Notes: a model not told the origin generated them from the sequence alone. A DNA stretch of 64,000 nucleotides from Ferruginibacter sp. (GCA_019638485.1 JAHBTP010000001.1:806001-870000); one strand, 5' to 3'. Positions 9,162 to 19,507 are shown, numbered from the stretch's first letter. Numbers and translations are program-made.

Positions 9162-12100
9162 GTGAGATTAAAAAGTTTAGAGATTAAGGGATTTAAGAGT
9201 TTTGCTGATAAAACGGTATTGAATTTTGATGAAGGTATTACCGGTGTAATTGGACCTAACGGATGTGGGAAAAGTAATATTATTGATAGCATCCGCTGGG
9301 TTATTGGAGAACATAAAATCAGTAATCTGCGGAGCGAAAATTTAGAAAGCCTGGTATTTAATGGTAGTAAAACCCGTAATGCTAGTGGATTAGCAGAGGT
9401 GAGTCTTACTTTTGAAAACACCCGAAATTTGCTTCCTACCGAATTTAGTACTGTAACTATTACCCGTAAATATTATAAAAGTGGTGAGAGTGAATATAGA
9501 TTAAATGACGTTGCCTGTAGGCTAAAAGATATCCATAATCTTTTTATGGATACAGGAGTAAGCACCGATAGTTATGCTATTATTGAATTGGGTATGGTGG
9601 ATGATATTATTAAAGATAAAGATAATAGCCGCCGTAAGATGCTTGAACAAGCTGCCGGAATTACGATTTATAAAACAAGAAAAAAGGAAGCAAAGCTTAA
9701 ATTGGATGCTACTGAACAAGATTTAGCTCGTATTGAAGATTTGCTTTTTGAAATTCATAATCAGCTAAAAACACTTGAAAACCAGGCTAAGAAAGCAGAG
9801 AAATTTTTGGAAATCAAAAAGGAATATAAAGAGATTAGTATAGAATTAGCAAAAGCCGCATTAGAAGGATTTAATATTACCTACCGTGATTTGAATGACC
9901 AGCAGAAACAAGAAGTAGATAAACGTATTGAGCTGGAGACCACAATCGCCAAAGAAGAAGCCGCTTTAGAGCAAGAGAAGGTAGCATTTATTGAAAAGGA
10001 AAGGTTACTTCAGCAAATGCAGCATGCTTATAATGAAATGCTGGACACGGTACGCAACCGGGAAAATGAAAAGAATTTAGCTGCACAAAAATTACAACAT
10101 CTAAAAGAACGCAAGCAAGGACTTGATGATTTTTTAAATAAGGCGGGTGGCCAGCTACGAGGCCTTGAAGAAAGTATTGGCTTTACCGGAAATCAAATTA
10201 ATGAGGAAGGTATTTTATCTGCAGAGTTGGAACAAGGTTTGGCCGGGGTAAAGGAAATGGTAGAACAGAAGCGCACAGTTTTTGATAGCCAACGATTAGG
10301 CATAGACACCCTGAGAAAGGAGAATGTATCAATTCAACGAAATCAGTTTGAAGCAGAAAAAAGTGTAGCCGTAGCGGATACTACTATTCAAAATTTAGAA
10401 CGGTCTATTCGTATGTTGGAGGCAGAACGAGAAGAGCGTAACAAACAGCTTAGCCTACTTAATACTGAATGTAAAGTCTGTGAGGAGGATGTAAATAAAA
10501 AAAGAAATCAGCTCAAGGAACTCCAAGAAAATAGTGATGCTGCTCGTGAAATGATATTCCAAACCCAAAATGAACTGGAAGGATTAAGAAACAAACTCGC
10601 AGATGAAGGTAGGAAGCTGGATGCAAAGAATAATGAACATGACCTTTTGAAGAGCATGGTAGATTCATTGGAGGGATATCCCGAAAGTGTAAAGTTCTTA
10701 CATAAAAACAAAGACTGGGATTATCATGCTCCTTTATTATCTGATATTATTTATGTTAAAGAAGAATATCGTGCTGCGGTAGAGAATGTGTTGGAGCCAT
10801 ACCTAAATTATTATGTAGTGAATAGCCTAACCGAAGCGCTAAAGGCCGTTCATTTATTGGATGAAAATAAAAAAGGGAAGGCTAATTTCTTTATCCTGGA
10901 TAAAATTGTCGGTAACACAGAAACACATCAGCCTCAAAATACCCTACCGGCTATGCATGTGGTTGAAGTAGAAAAGAGCTATTTAAACCTGGCGCAACAT
11001 CTTTTGGGTAACGTATTTATTGCCAATAGTGAAGATGCTTTAGCCAATAGTAATGGTGCTGTTGTTTTAGAAAAAACCGGAAAGTATGTAAAAGGTAAAT
11101 ATTCTATTTCAGGTGGTAGTGTGGGATTATTTGAAGGGAAAAAAATTGGACGTGCGAAGAATTTAGAAAAACTGCAGGTTGAAATTGGTGCTTTAACAAA
11201 AAGCGTAAATAATCTGAAAGATAATATCCAACAAAAACAATCGGAGGTTTTAGGATTTAATGCCAAACTAAATGATGAGGGAATTAAACAGGTACAACAA
11301 GAACTGAATCAGTTGTTGGGAAAGCTGATGGGGATACAAAACAAGATAGAGTATAATCAAAATCAAAATAGTGCATCTACACTACGATTAGAAGAATTAA
11401 AAAGCCAATGGCAAACTCATCAGGATTCCATCTTAGGGAGTAGAGAATTGCTTTCTGGATTAAATACTCAACTACAGGTTTTACAAGATAAAATGCAAGT
11501 GGTTGAACAAAATTATGCAAAAGCAGAAAGTGAATATACCGCGGTAAATAACGAATTTAATGAACGTAACCTGCATTTAACCCGACAACAAAGTAAAGTG
11601 TCGGCACTAAAGGCTGAATTAGATTTTAAATCAAATCAATTAGATGAACTGAAACTGGAAATTAATCGCAGTAATGAACAATTGGTTGAAGCGGGAACAA
11701 ATATTGAAACTACTGCAGAGGTATTGAACCAATTGGAAATTACGTTAGCAGAAATGTTGAAGAATAAGGAGGTAGAGGAGAAGAAATTAAATGAAGCCGA
11801 TCAGGAGTATTTTAACCTTCGAAATCAATTAACTGAAAAGGAAAGTGAACTTAGATTGAAGCAGAAGTCGAAGGAAGGTATTGATAACCTACTTAATGAA
11901 ATTAAAGACAGGTTAACAGACTTAAAATTACAACTGGCAGGGATGAAGGAAAGATTAAATGTTGAGTTTAAAGTTAATCTAGATGATATTTTGGATGAGC
12001 CTAGAACAAGTGAATTGTCACTTGAGGAGTTGAATGAGAAGAGTGAGAGAATGAAAAAACGGTTGGAAAATATTGGAGAAGTGAATCCAATGGCTATTGA

Positions 12101-12677
12101 AGCCTTTACCGAAATGAAGAAACGGTATGAGTTCATCTTGGAGCAAAAGAATGATTTGGTTACAGCTAAGGACTCCCTAATGCAAACGATAAGGGAGGTG
12201 GAAGCTACAGCTAACCAACAATTCCTTGACACATTTAACAAGACTCGCGAAAACTTTCAAAAGGTATTTAAGGCGTTGTTTTCTGAAGAAGATACTGCTG
12301 ACTTGGTAATGAGTGATCCCGAAAATCTTGCAGAAACTGCCATTGACATTGTTGCAAAACCCAAAGGAAAGCGTCCGAGTAGTATCGGGCAGTTGAGCGG
12401 TGGAGAAAAAACCCTTACAGCAACAGCACTGTTGTTTGCTATTTATCTTATTAAGCCTGCTCCATTCTGTATTTTAGACGAGGTAGATGCTCCGCTTGAT
12501 GATGCCAATGTAACTAAGTTTACCAATATGATTAAACAGTTTAGTGAGAACTCACAATTTATTATTGTAACCCATAATAAAATGACGATGAGTGCTGTGG
12601 ATGTGATTTATGGTGTTACTATGCAAGAAGCTGGTGTAAGTAAATTAGTGCCGGTTGATTTCAGAAATTTGAACTAG
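9162..12677 (+). CDS. smc: Chromosome segregation ATPase SMC
   Basis: SMC organises and segregates the chromosome as a dimer working with ScpA and ScpB. The N-terminal ATPase half has Walker A GPNGCGKSN (residues 31-39). A first coiled coil runs to about residue 500, a hinge domain lies at about 510-660, a second coiled coil follows, and the C-terminal half holds the signature LSGGEKTLTATALL and Walker B FCILDEVDAPLDDANV. The GTG start at 9162 gives the standard N-terminus MRLKSLEIKGFKSF. At 1171 residues it is full length. Confidence 0.97.
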   Translation: MRLKSLEIKGFKSFADKTVLNFDEGITGVIGPNGCGKSNIIDSIRWVIGEHKISNLRSENLESLVFNGSKTRNASGLAEVSLTFENTRNLLPTEFSTVTITRKYYKSGESEYRLNDVACRLKDIHNLFMDTGVSTDSYAIIELGMVDDIIKDKDNSRRKMLEQAAGITIYKTRKKEAKLKLDATEQDLARIEDLLFEIHNQLKTLENQAKKAEKFLEIKKEYKEISIELAKAALEGFNITYRDLNDQQKQEVDKRIELETTIAKEEAALEQEKVAFIEKERLLQQMQHAYNEMLDTVRNRENEKNLAAQKLQHLKERKQGLDDFLNKAGGQLRGLEESIGFTGNQINEEGILSAELEQGLAGVKEMVEQKRTVFDSQRLGIDTLRKENVSIQRNQFEAEKSVAVADTTIQNLERSIRMLEAEREERNKQLSLLNTECKVCEEDVNKKRNQLKELQENSDAAREMIFQTQNELEGLRNKLADEGRKLDAKNNEHDLLKSMVDSLEGYPESVKFLHKNKDWDYHAPLLSDIIYVKEEYRAAVENVLEPYLNYYVVNSLTEALKAVHLLDENKKGKANFFILDKIVGNTETHQPQNTLPAMHVVEVEKSYLNLAQHLLGNVFIANSEDALANSNGAVVLEKTGKYVKGKYSISGGSVGLFEGKKIGRAKNLEKLQVEIGALTKSVNNLKDNIQQKQSEVLGFNAKLNDEGIKQVQQELNQLLGKLMGIQNKIEYNQNQNSASTLRLEELKSQWQTHQDSILGSRELLSGLNTQLQVLQDKMQVVEQNYAKAESEYTAVNNEFNERNLHLTRQQSKVSALKAELDFKSNQLDELKLEINRSNEQLVEAGTNIETTAEVLNQLEITLAEMLKNKEVEEKKLNEADQEYFNLRNQLTEKESELRLKQKSKEGIDNLLNEIKDRLTDLKLQLAGMKERLNVEFKVNLDDILDEPRTSELSLEELNEKSERMKKRLENIGEVNPMAIEAFTEMKKRYEFILEQKNDLVTAKDSLMQTIREVEATANQQFLDTFNKTRENFQKVFKALFSEEDTADLVMSDPENLAETAIDIVAKPKGKRPSSIGQLSGGEKTLTATALLFAIYLIKPAPFCILDEVDAPLDDANVTKFTNMIKQFSENSQFIIVTHNKMTMSAVDVIYGVTMQEAGVSKLVPVDFRNLN

Positions 12678-12708
12678 CTTTTATATTTATAACCTAAAAT
12701 ACTACCTC

Positions 12709-13335
12709 ATGAGGAAAATGGGATTATTGATGATTGTTTTTTTCGGTTCTTTTACATTAGCCATTGCGCAAGACAACAAACCTTCTGCGAAAAAAGATAG
12801 TCTAATTACCTTGATGGCCAATGAAGCTTGTGCTGAGATTATTGCCAATAAAGCTAAGCTCAATCCAAGTGACGAGGATTTTCAAATGGAACTGGGCATG
12901 TTGTTAGTGCCTGTTATGATGAAGTATTCAGCTAATATAGAAGAATTTTATGCTGATGCCAATAACAATGGCGGAGTGATGGCAGCTATGGGTGAGGATA
13001 TTGGAATGAAATTAGCAGTGAGTTGTCCTGAGTTCTTAGCTATGGTAACCAATAGTCAAAATCTTCAACATGAAACAAATAATGACCTTAAATCAATTTC
13101 GGGAAAATTGGAAAAAATTCAAACAGGAGATTTATCCTATCTACTTATTAAAACACCAATGGGTGAAACACATAAAGTATGGTGGCTGGGAAAGGTAGCA
13201 GGAGATGATTTGCTTATTTCAAAAAATGCGATGCAAAAAAACGTATTGGTTGAATATACAGAGATGAGTGTGTATTATGCAAAAGTGAATGACTACATTA
13301 TGATAAAGGTGGCTAAATCTGTATCATTAAAATAA
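12709..13335 (+). CDS. Secreted protein of unknown function
   Basis: A 208-residue protein with a signal peptide (cleavage likely after AIA, before QDNK). I recognise no domain. The mature part is mixed helix and strand, with a conserved-looking MKYSANIEEFYADA segment in the middle and a possible small beta domain at the C-terminus (LIKTPMGETHKVWWLGKVAGD). It lies 31 bp after smc in the same direction and may be co-transcribed. It is followed by a terminator. Confidence 0.55.
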   Translation: MRKMGLLMIVFFGSFTLAIAQDNKPSAKKDSLITLMANEACAEIIANKAKLNPSDEDFQMELGMLLVPVMMKYSANIEEFYADANNNGGVMAAMGEDIGMKLAVSCPEFLAMVTNSQNLQHETNNDLKSISGKLEKIQTGDLSYLLIKTPMGETHKVWWLGKVAGDDLLISKNAMQKNVLVEYTEMSVYYAKVNDYIMIKVAKSVSLK

Positions 13336-13358
13336 AATTCTTTTAAATTGCTTTAACC

Positions 13359-13387
13359 ATGCTAATCTTTTGGGTTAGCATTTTTTA
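13359..13387 (+). terminator. Terminator after the smc-side gene
   Basis: The stem atgctaa/ttagcat, extended by a G-T and a C-G pair, has a short loop and is followed by six T. Confidence 0.7.
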
Positions 13388-13393
13388 TTTTGA

Positions 13394-13726
13394 TTATGCA
13401 GCAGAAGAAACAACTTTTAGCCCAATAATAGATGCGATAAGGGTAAATAAAAAGAACATTCTCCAAAAAGAAATAGGGTCTTTAAATAAAAGAATCCCAA
13501 ACAATACTGTTCCCAAGGCCCCAATACCTGTCCATACTGCATAGGCAGTGCCAATGGGTAGGGTTTGCGTGGCTTTTATTAACAAGACCATACTAATTAT
13601 CAAACAAAGAGTAAAGCCAGTGTACCACCCATACATTTCCCAACCGGAGGTAGATCTTGCCTTCCCTAAACATAGTGCAAATGCAGTTTCAAAAAGGCCT
13701 GCAATAACCAGTATAATCCATGCCAT
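13394..13726 (-). CDS. SMR-family exporter, Gdx/SugE type
   Basis: A 110-residue membrane protein with four hydrophobic helices. Glu13 in the first helix is the coupling residue of SMR transporters. The third-helix segment GTAYAVWTGIGALG is the form seen in the Gdx/SugE branch, which exports guanidinium and some quaternary ammonium ions, rather than the EmrE branch. It would function as a dual-topology dimer in the inner membrane. No guanidine riboswitch could be recognised upstream. The exact substrate is not shown by sequence alone. Confidence 0.85.
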   Translation of the reverse strand: MAWIILVIAGLFETAFALCLGKARSTSGWEMYGWYTGFTLCLIISMVLLIKATQTLPIGTAYAVWTGIGALGTVLFGILLFKDPISFWRMFFLFTLIASIIGLKVVSSAA

Positions 13727-13768
13727 GATTCAATAGGTTTATAAAAACGGTTTAGTTAATAATGTTGT

Positions 13769-15697
13769 TTATTTTTTGTTTTCGATATACATGCTGTTCT
13801 TAATCATACTCTCATCAAAAAATTGAATAAACATTTTAAGCATGCTATCACAATGAGGAATTTTGCTATTCCCGCTATCTGTTATCAGGTTGTGGTTTAA
13901 TAAGCTATCTTTTTTCCAGTTATAAAACCCAATGCCCCTTTCTCCATTAAACTGATAGCAATACGATGAATCTACATATTGGTATGTATTTCCGATAAAG
14001 TTTACCGAATACCTCTCCAAGTCTTCAGAAAACAAATTACTTCCCATGGAATAAAAGGAAGTGGGATAATTCATTAAATATAGTATTGAGGGTAAAATAT
14101 CTATCTGGTTAGCGATAATATCAGATGCGCCCTGCAGTTGTTCATTATTCGGTTGGAAAAATAAAATTGGAATCCGATAATCATTAACAGCATTAGACTT
14201 TTCATCTTCAAAGTTAGGTGCACTATGATCGGCAGTAATTACAAATAAGGTATTTTTAAACCAAGGCGCTGTTTTAATGGCGTTAAAATATTTCTTAAGG
14301 GCGAAGTCTAAATATTCTACACAGTTTAAAAACGGTAGGTGATGTTTATTGAAAATATTTTTATACTCATCCGGTACTAAAAAAGGGTTGTGTGTGTTTA
14401 ATGTAAATACTGTTGAAAGGAATGGCTGTTTTGTATTTGAGAGTTTTTGGGCCATAAATTGTAAAAATGGTTCATCCCATATTCCCCAATGCCCGTCATA
14501 ATCTGCATCGTTTCCGTATTCATTTTGTCCATAGTATCTGTCAAAGCCGGCAAGATTTGCATAACTGTCAAAACCCATTGAACCATTAAATCCTCCATGA
14601 AAGAAAGATGTTTGATACCCTTGTGCTTTTAATAGATTAGCTATTGAAGTTATTTTATTAGACGCATAGGGCGAGAAAATAAATGGGTTAGATTGAAGTG
14701 ATGGGATAGAAGACAGAATGGCCGGAATTCCCTGTATTGATTCTTTCCCATTGGCAAATGCGTTGTTAAATACATATCCCTTTGATATTAACGAATCTAA
14801 AAATGGGGTATGGGCTTCTCCACCAAAATGACTAAGGTGTTTTTTAGAAAGGCTTTCAACAATAATTATAACCACATTTCTTTTATCGAATATAGCCTTA
14901 GGTCTTGGTGTGTGTATCCCATTCTTAAATCGGTGTAAATCTTCTTCCGAAAAATAATATTTCTCTTCCAGGTAATTTTTACTTAGGGTTCTAACAATTG
15001 AAAAGGGGGTGTTTAAGATAGCCGGAATATTTTTTACTTCGGTCATTTCAGAAGCATGAATCAAATTGAGTGGCTTGGCCTGAAAGCCGCCTCTAATAGC
15101 TATTACAGCTAACCCTGAAACTATAAGAAAAGCAATTGAAGTATATAAATATGAAAGTTTTGTTGAATTGCCCATTTTCTTTATCCTGTAAGTATAGGAA
15201 AATGAAAACCATAATGTCCAAATGAATAATCCCCAAAAAATAATCAAATACCAGAATTCCTTTAAAAAAGAAGGGAGGAGCCTAAAAAGATCATTCCCTT
15301 TTTTCCCGGAAATAAATAATAATGCATCAGATTGAGCGCGTTTGAGTACAAAGGGGAAATAGGCTACGTCGGTTAAATTAGCTAAAAGGCATAGGCTGTT
15401 CACCACCACAAAATACCTGCGAATAATACCTACATAAATTTTATTTGTGGTAAAAGACACCGGCATTAATAAGAAAACAATAACCGGAAGGTTAAATAAT
15501 GCTATTGCTGATAAATCAAATCGGATACCACCCCACAACAAATGTAATAACAGTTGAAAATTGTTTATGTTTAACTGGGCATAATTGTAAAAAATAAAAA
15601 TTATCCTACAAAGAGTGTATAGCAGCAAAACCACTAATAATAATGCAAAGAGCCGCTTAAGTCTGGAAGTGGTTTTTTCCATATACTTTTGCTGCAT
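13769..15697 (-). CDS. LTA-synthase-like membrane phospho- or sulfo-transferase (alkaline phosphatase superfamily)
   Basis: The N-terminal part has five hydrophobic helices (to about residue 200). A periplasmic sulfatase/LTA-synthase domain follows, with VVIIIVESLSKKHLS, the nucleophile region GKESIQGIPA, YDGHWGIWDEPF and the metal-binding FVITADHS. In Gram-negative bacteria such enzymes often modify periplasmic glycans or lipids with phosphoglycerol or phosphoethanolamine; the substrate here is unknown. The frame is open to TTG 15733, but a TATATTTG box overlaps that codon. I therefore prefer ATG 15697; ATG 15682 is also possible. Confidence 0.8.
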   Translation of the reverse strand: MQQKYMEKTTSRLKRLFALLLVVLLLYTLCRIIFIFYNYAQLNINNFQLLLHLLWGGIRFDLSAIALFNLPVIVFLLMPVSFTTNKIYVGIIRRYFVVVNSLCLLANLTDVAYFPFVLKRAQSDALLFISGKKGNDLFRLLPSFLKEFWYLIIFWGLFIWTLWFSFSYTYRIKKMGNSTKLSYLYTSIAFLIVSGLAVIAIRGGFQAKPLNLIHASEMTEVKNIPAILNTPFSIVRTLSKNYLEEKYYFSEEDLHRFKNGIHTPRPKAIFDKRNVVIIIVESLSKKHLSHFGGEAHTPFLDSLISKGYVFNNAFANGKESIQGIPAILSSIPSLQSNPFIFSPYASNKITSIANLLKAQGYQTSFFHGGFNGSMGFDSYANLAGFDRYYGQNEYGNDADYDGHWGIWDEPFLQFMAQKLSNTKQPFLSTVFTLNTHNPFLVPDEYKNIFNKHHLPFLNCVEYLDFALKKYFNAIKTAPWFKNTLFVITADHSAPNFEDEKSNAVNDYRIPILFFQPNNEQLQGASDIIANQIDILPSILYLMNYPTSFYSMGSNLFSEDLERYSVNFIGNTYQYVDSSYCYQFNGERGIGFYNWKKDSLLNHNLITDSGNSKIPHCDSMLKMFIQFFDESMIKNSMYIENKK

Positions 15698-15730
15698 AGA
15701 TTTCAATAGCTGATTATTTCGATTATAGTT

Positions 15731-15738
15731 CAAATATA
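15731..15738 (-). promoter_or_regulatory. -7 box in front of the LTA-synthase-like gene
   Basis: On the minus strand the sequence reads TATATTTG, a full TAnnTTTG match 33 bp before ATG 15697. No clear -33 element was seen. Confidence 0.45.
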
Positions 15739-15786
15739 CTAAAGTTGTAATCTTGATATTAAGGTTCCAATCCTACAAGAATGAAT

Positions 15787-16365
15787 CTATTTTGAAGATA
15801 ATTCCTTTTCAATGCGGGTGTCTGGTATTAACCATAATAAGGCTACGAGGTAATAAATGATAACACTTACCAAGGGAAGAAAATACGATATGGCTATTCC
15901 GGCTATATACAGGAAAATAGAAAGGTATTCCTTTTTGGGTTGTTTAATGGCTTTCCCAATTGTTGAATTTACTCCTTCGTTTTTAAGTGCAATTTTCACA
16001 ACAATAGCATACACTGCAGCACTTAGCATAAGATTTATTCCATACAATGCTACTGTATCTTGTGCAAAATGGTTTTCTCCCATCCAGGCCGTAGAGAAAG
16101 GAACCAAGGTAAGCATAAATAACAGGCCCAAATTCGCCCACAGTATTTTACCGTTTACTTTTTCAATGGCCTGAAATAAATGGTGATGATTATTCCAATA
16201 TATTCCCACATAAATAAAGCTTAAGATATACGAGAGTATTTTAGGCACTATAGGCTTAAGTGCTGTAAAGTGTCCATCTGAGGGAACTGATAAACCCAAC
16301 ACCATAATGGTAATAATAATTGCCATTACACCATCACTAAAGGCCTCCAATCTATTTGTAGTCAT
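15787..16365 (-). CDS. TMEM175/DUF1211-family potassium channel
   Basis: A 192-residue protein with six hydrophobic helices. Its first helix carries FSDGVMAIIITIMVL, the signature of the TMEM175 family (DUF1211). Characterised bacterial members are potassium-selective channels whose first helix lines the pore. The conserved NHHHLF segment follows in the loop region. The gene stands alone between the LTA-synthase-like gene and the NADH dehydrogenase. Confidence 0.85.
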   Translation of the reverse strand: MTTNRLEAFSDGVMAIIITIMVLGLSVPSDGHFTALKPIVPKILSYILSFIYVGIYWNNHHHLFQAIEKVNGKILWANLGLLFMLTLVPFSTAWMGENHFAQDTVALYGINLMLSAAVYAIVVKIALKNEGVNSTIGKAIKQPKKEYLSIFLYIAGIAISYFLPLVSVIIYYLVALLWLIPDTRIEKELSSK

Positions 16366-16496
16366 GTTTCAAACGTATAAAATCAAGAAGAAATACCTGC
16401 TAAGGCAGTAATTTTCAATACTATAAAGTTACTTTTTGAAAAATGAAGTCCAAAATTTTAGATGATAGATTTTAAAAAACACCTATACCACCATGT

Positions 16497-17741
16497 TTAT
16501 TTTTGCGTTTTGAGTATTAAACGAAGGGAACTATTTTTTGTAATATAAACCCATGCCCAGTTAATGAAAATAATAAGCCGGTTTTTTACAGAAAGAATAA
16601 GCATCAAATGCAGGAACATCCAAACAACCCAGGCAAAATATCCTTTAAATTTAAAAAAAGGGAACTCTACAACTGCTTTATTTCTTCCCACAGTTGCCAT
16701 AGTACCCAGGTCTTTATATTCATAATTCTTTAACGGTTTTCCTTTTTCTATATTTTTTAAGTTTTTGGCTAAAAGCTTTGCCTGATTAATGGCCACGTTG
16801 GCAAGTTGAGGATGTCCTTTAGGATATTTGGGTGTTGTCATAAGTGAAATATCGCCAACTGCAAAAATATTATCATAACCATCCACAAGATTTTGGCGGT
16901 TAACTTTTATCCTGTTATTTGCTATCCATAAAGAATCATCTAATCCTGCAATTTTATTTCCTTTTACACCTGCTGTCCATATCACCGTATTGGATAAAAT
17001 AGAATTGCCATTTGATAAAACCACTTGCTTGCCGTCATAGCTTTTTACAAATGTTTCGGTTACCAATTTTACTCCCATTTTTAATAAATATTCAGCTGAA
17101 TTTCTTCTGGCTTTTTCACCCATACTGTTAAGTGTAAATTTTGTACCTTCTACCAGATAGATAGTGAACTGAGAGAAATCTATTCCGGGATAATCTTTGG
17201 GTAACACTTCTTTTTTAATTTCTGCAAATGCCCCGGCCAGCTCAACTCCAGTAGGGCCGGCACCTACTATGACTAAATTCATTAAATATCTTTTTTCAGT
17301 ATCTGTGGCACTTAATGCCTTTTCAAAAACCATTAGAATATGGTTTCTAATTGCAATTGCATCGTAAGTACTTTTTAAAGTATAGGCATTTTGCTCAATA
17401 GTTGCATTATTAAAAAAGTTCGTTTTACATCCGGCTGCTATTATTAAGTAGTCGTAACTAAAATTCCCAATAGTAGTATCTATATTTTTTTCTTGAGGGT
17501 GGATAGTGTTTACTTCTGCTAATCTTATTTGTGTAGATTCATTTTTCTTAAAAATATATCTTAATGGAAATGAAATACTAGATGGTTCAATTTGTGAAGT
17601 GGCTACCTGATAAAATAGCGGCTGAAATTGATGATGATTCAGTCGGTCTATTAACAGAACATCGAATAATGATTTATCCAAATTTCTGGTGAGTTGCAAT
17701 CCTGCAAACCCACCGCCAATAACAATTACTTTCTTTTTCAT
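16497..17741 (-). CDS. ndh: Type II NADH:quinone oxidoreductase
   Basis: This FAD-dependent, non-proton-pumping dehydrogenase passes electrons from NADH to quinone. It shows an FAD-binding GGGFAGLQLTRNL near the start, LIIAAGCKTN, a second nucleotide-binding motif VIVGAGPTGVELAGA for NADH, and NIFAVGDIS near the C-terminal FAD contact. A C-terminal membrane-anchoring hydrophobic helix is present (VVWMFLHLMLIL). I use ATG 17741 (MKKKVIVIGGG); the frame extends to 17765. It could feed quinol to the respiratory complexes nearby. Confidence 0.88.
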   Translation of the reverse strand: MKKKVIVIGGGFAGLQLTRNLDKSLFDVLLIDRLNHHQFQPLFYQVATSQIEPSSISFPLRYIFKKNESTQIRLAEVNTIHPQEKNIDTTIGNFSYDYLIIAAGCKTNFFNNATIEQNAYTLKSTYDAIAIRNHILMVFEKALSATDTEKRYLMNLVIVGAGPTGVELAGAFAEIKKEVLPKDYPGIDFSQFTIYLVEGTKFTLNSMGEKARRNSAEYLLKMGVKLVTETFVKSYDGKQVVLSNGNSILSNTVIWTAGVKGNKIAGLDDSLWIANNRIKVNRQNLVDGYDNIFAVGDISLMTTPKYPKGHPQLANVAINQAKLLAKNLKNIEKGKPLKNYEYKDLGTMATVGRNKAVVEFPFFKFKGYFAWVVWMFLHLMLILSVKNRLIIFINWAWVYITKNSSLRLILKTQK

Positions 17742-17948
17742 GCTTTTAAAGATTTTACCTATCATTTACAGGATTAATCTCACACGCATGTTAGTTTTGG
17801 TTTATTGAATCTTTTCTAAAAAAAGTGATTCAATCAATTATCCTGTTGTGATACAGCGATATAAGAAATTGTATTTTATTCAAAAGTTTCTATTTTTTAT
17901 TATTGATGACGTTGATATTGAGGTATAATACTACGAAATCAATAAAAA

Positions 17949-18665
17949 TTAATTTAGGCTTGCCTCTAATTCAATAGCCTTTGGAAATAGGATATTGTTT
18001 TCGAGATGAATGTGTAAATGCAAGTCTTCTTCAAATTCTTTTAGCATAGCCAGTGTGATACGATAGGTATTGCAACCATCAGTAGGAGGGGTGTAATGAT
18101 TAGTTAATTCGGAAATTCTTTTAAACCGCTCTCCTTCATTATCATGTTCGTGAAGCATAGTGCTGATTTGGCCTTCAACGGAGCGTTTTGGTTTATCATC
18201 AGTTCCATCAGCTTTAGATTTAACCATTTTCCTAATAGCCGGAAAAACCATTAGTTCTTCCTTTTTCATGTGCATTGTAAATTCTCCGATAGACTCTTTA
18301 AAAAGTCTTTCTACTTCGGAAAGCTCGGGATGACGATCTCCATGTACGTTTAAGATTTTTTCCAAATACGGAGTTATCTCTTTAATTTTTGCTTCCACAT
18401 ATCTGTGGTGCTTTTTCTCAATGTAATCAGCAAGTAAATCTAAGGGCCATGATTTATAATCAGTGCCTTGATTAGTTTGTTGGCCAGCCACATCATTTAA
18501 CTGTTTGAGTATTTCGTTAAGTGGTACATCCTGATTTTTACAAGCTTCTTCCAGGGTAGTACCTCCATGGCAGCAAAAATCAATTTTGCTTTTACTAAAA
18601 ACGGCAGCCATACGGTAATCCTGTGCTACTATTTCACCTACATGTGTGTCTTTTGTTATGTTCAT
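17949..18665 (-). CDS. ric: Iron-sulfur cluster repair di-iron protein (RIC, ScdA/YtfE family)
   Basis: RIC proteins restore Fe-S clusters damaged by NO or peroxide. An N-terminal ScdA_N domain carries FCCHGG (C31, C32). A hemerythrin-like four-helix domain with His and Glu ligands for two irons follows (KKHHRYVEA, HGDRHPELSEVE, HMKKEELMVFP, HEHDNEGERF, HIHLENNILFP). At 238 residues it is the usual size. It is the last gene of an operon headed by an Rrf2 regulator, 17 bp after the methyltransferase gene, which fits an NO-induced role. Confidence 0.93.
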   Translation of the reverse strand: MNITKDTHVGEIVAQDYRMAAVFSKSKIDFCCHGGTTLEEACKNQDVPLNEILKQLNDVAGQQTNQGTDYKSWPLDLLADYIEKKHHRYVEAKIKEITPYLEKILNVHGDRHPELSEVERLFKESIGEFTMHMKKEELMVFPAIRKMVKSKADGTDDKPKRSVEGQISTMLHEHDNEGERFKRISELTNHYTPPTDGCNTYRITLAMLKEFEEDLHLHIHLENNILFPKAIELEASLN

Positions 18666-18682
18666 GATTAGTAATTTATATT

Positions 18683-19453
18683 TTATAATTTTTCAGCAAT
18701 TAGCACTATGGCATTCATGTGCTTTTGATATTTTTTGAATGTTTTTCTCATTTCAGCAATTCTTTTTTTTGCCTTTGGATGAGTTAATATGTTATATCCA
18801 ATTTTTAATGTTCTAAATAAGCCCTCATCATCTATAATCCTGTTAGTTTCCAATAAAATCATTTCATTAGTATAAACCTTTTTAATGGTAAATCCTTCCT
18901 TTTCTAAAAGTTCACGCCATTCGCTTTCAGTAAGTGGGCGTGCATTTACCTTAATAGCCAGAGCAAGTTCATGCTGAATTTCCTTTTTTTGTTCTTCTCC
19001 AACTTCTACCAGACCAAGCTCATGAATAGCGTAAAGTCCTCCTTTTTTTAAGATCCGATGTGCTTCACTAATAATTTCAGATTTTCGGTGGTCAGCATGC
19101 ATGGTAAGCATGGCTTCACCATATACTTTATCTATTGAATTACTTTCTATACCCGATTCAGAAGCATTATTTAACACAAATTGTATATTGTTTCCATTAA
19201 ATCTTTTCTGCAACATATTCACAATATCATTATCGGCATCAACGCCAACGTATGATTTAGGGTTCCTTGCTAGGGTAAGAGATGCTGTATATCCCAACCC
19301 TGGAGCAAATTCAACAATATTATCAGCCGAAGAGATTTCTAATTCACTTACTAATTTGTTCGTGAGTTCCTTACCTCCGGGTCGTAATACCTTCTTTCCC
19401 ATTTTTGCAAGAATCCAATGTCCCTGGGCTTTTGCAAAATCATTAGTATCCAT
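18683..19453 (-). CDS. SAM-dependent class I methyltransferase
   Basis: A 256-residue Rossmann methyltransferase. IVEFAPGLGYTA is motif I, YVGVDADND is the acidic SAM-ribose loop, and YGEAMLTMH is motif IV. It looks like the UbiE/small-molecule methyltransferase group, but the substrate cannot be read from the sequence. Its place between the membrane protein and RIC in an Rrf2-led operon suggests co-induction under nitrosative stress. Confidence 0.75.
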   Translation of the reverse strand: MDTNDFAKAQGHWILAKMGKKVLRPGGKELTNKLVSELEISSADNIVEFAPGLGYTASLTLARNPKSYVGVDADNDIVNMLQKRFNGNNIQFVLNNASESGIESNSIDKVYGEAMLTMHADHRKSEIISEAHRILKKGGLYAIHELGLVEVGEEQKKEIQHELALAIKVNARPLTESEWRELLEKEGFTIKKVYTNEMILLETNRIIDDEGLFRTLKIGYNILTHPKAKKRIAEMRKTFKKYQKHMNAIVLIAEKL

Positions 19454-19507
19454 AAAAAAAGTTTGTATAAGAATTTAAAATTTAGTTTTTAAAAGGAATC
19501 ATGTTTT

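Noticed and set aside
13394..13726. Guanidine riboswitch in front of the Gdx/SugE-type exporter
   Set aside because: Only 42 bp separate it from the neighbouring gene and no conserved riboswitch core could be seen.
17822..17860. TTGAATC...GATTCAA dyad as Fnr-type operator or terminator
   Set aside because: The spacer of 15 bp is too long for an Fnr site, and no U run follows the stem on the minus strand.
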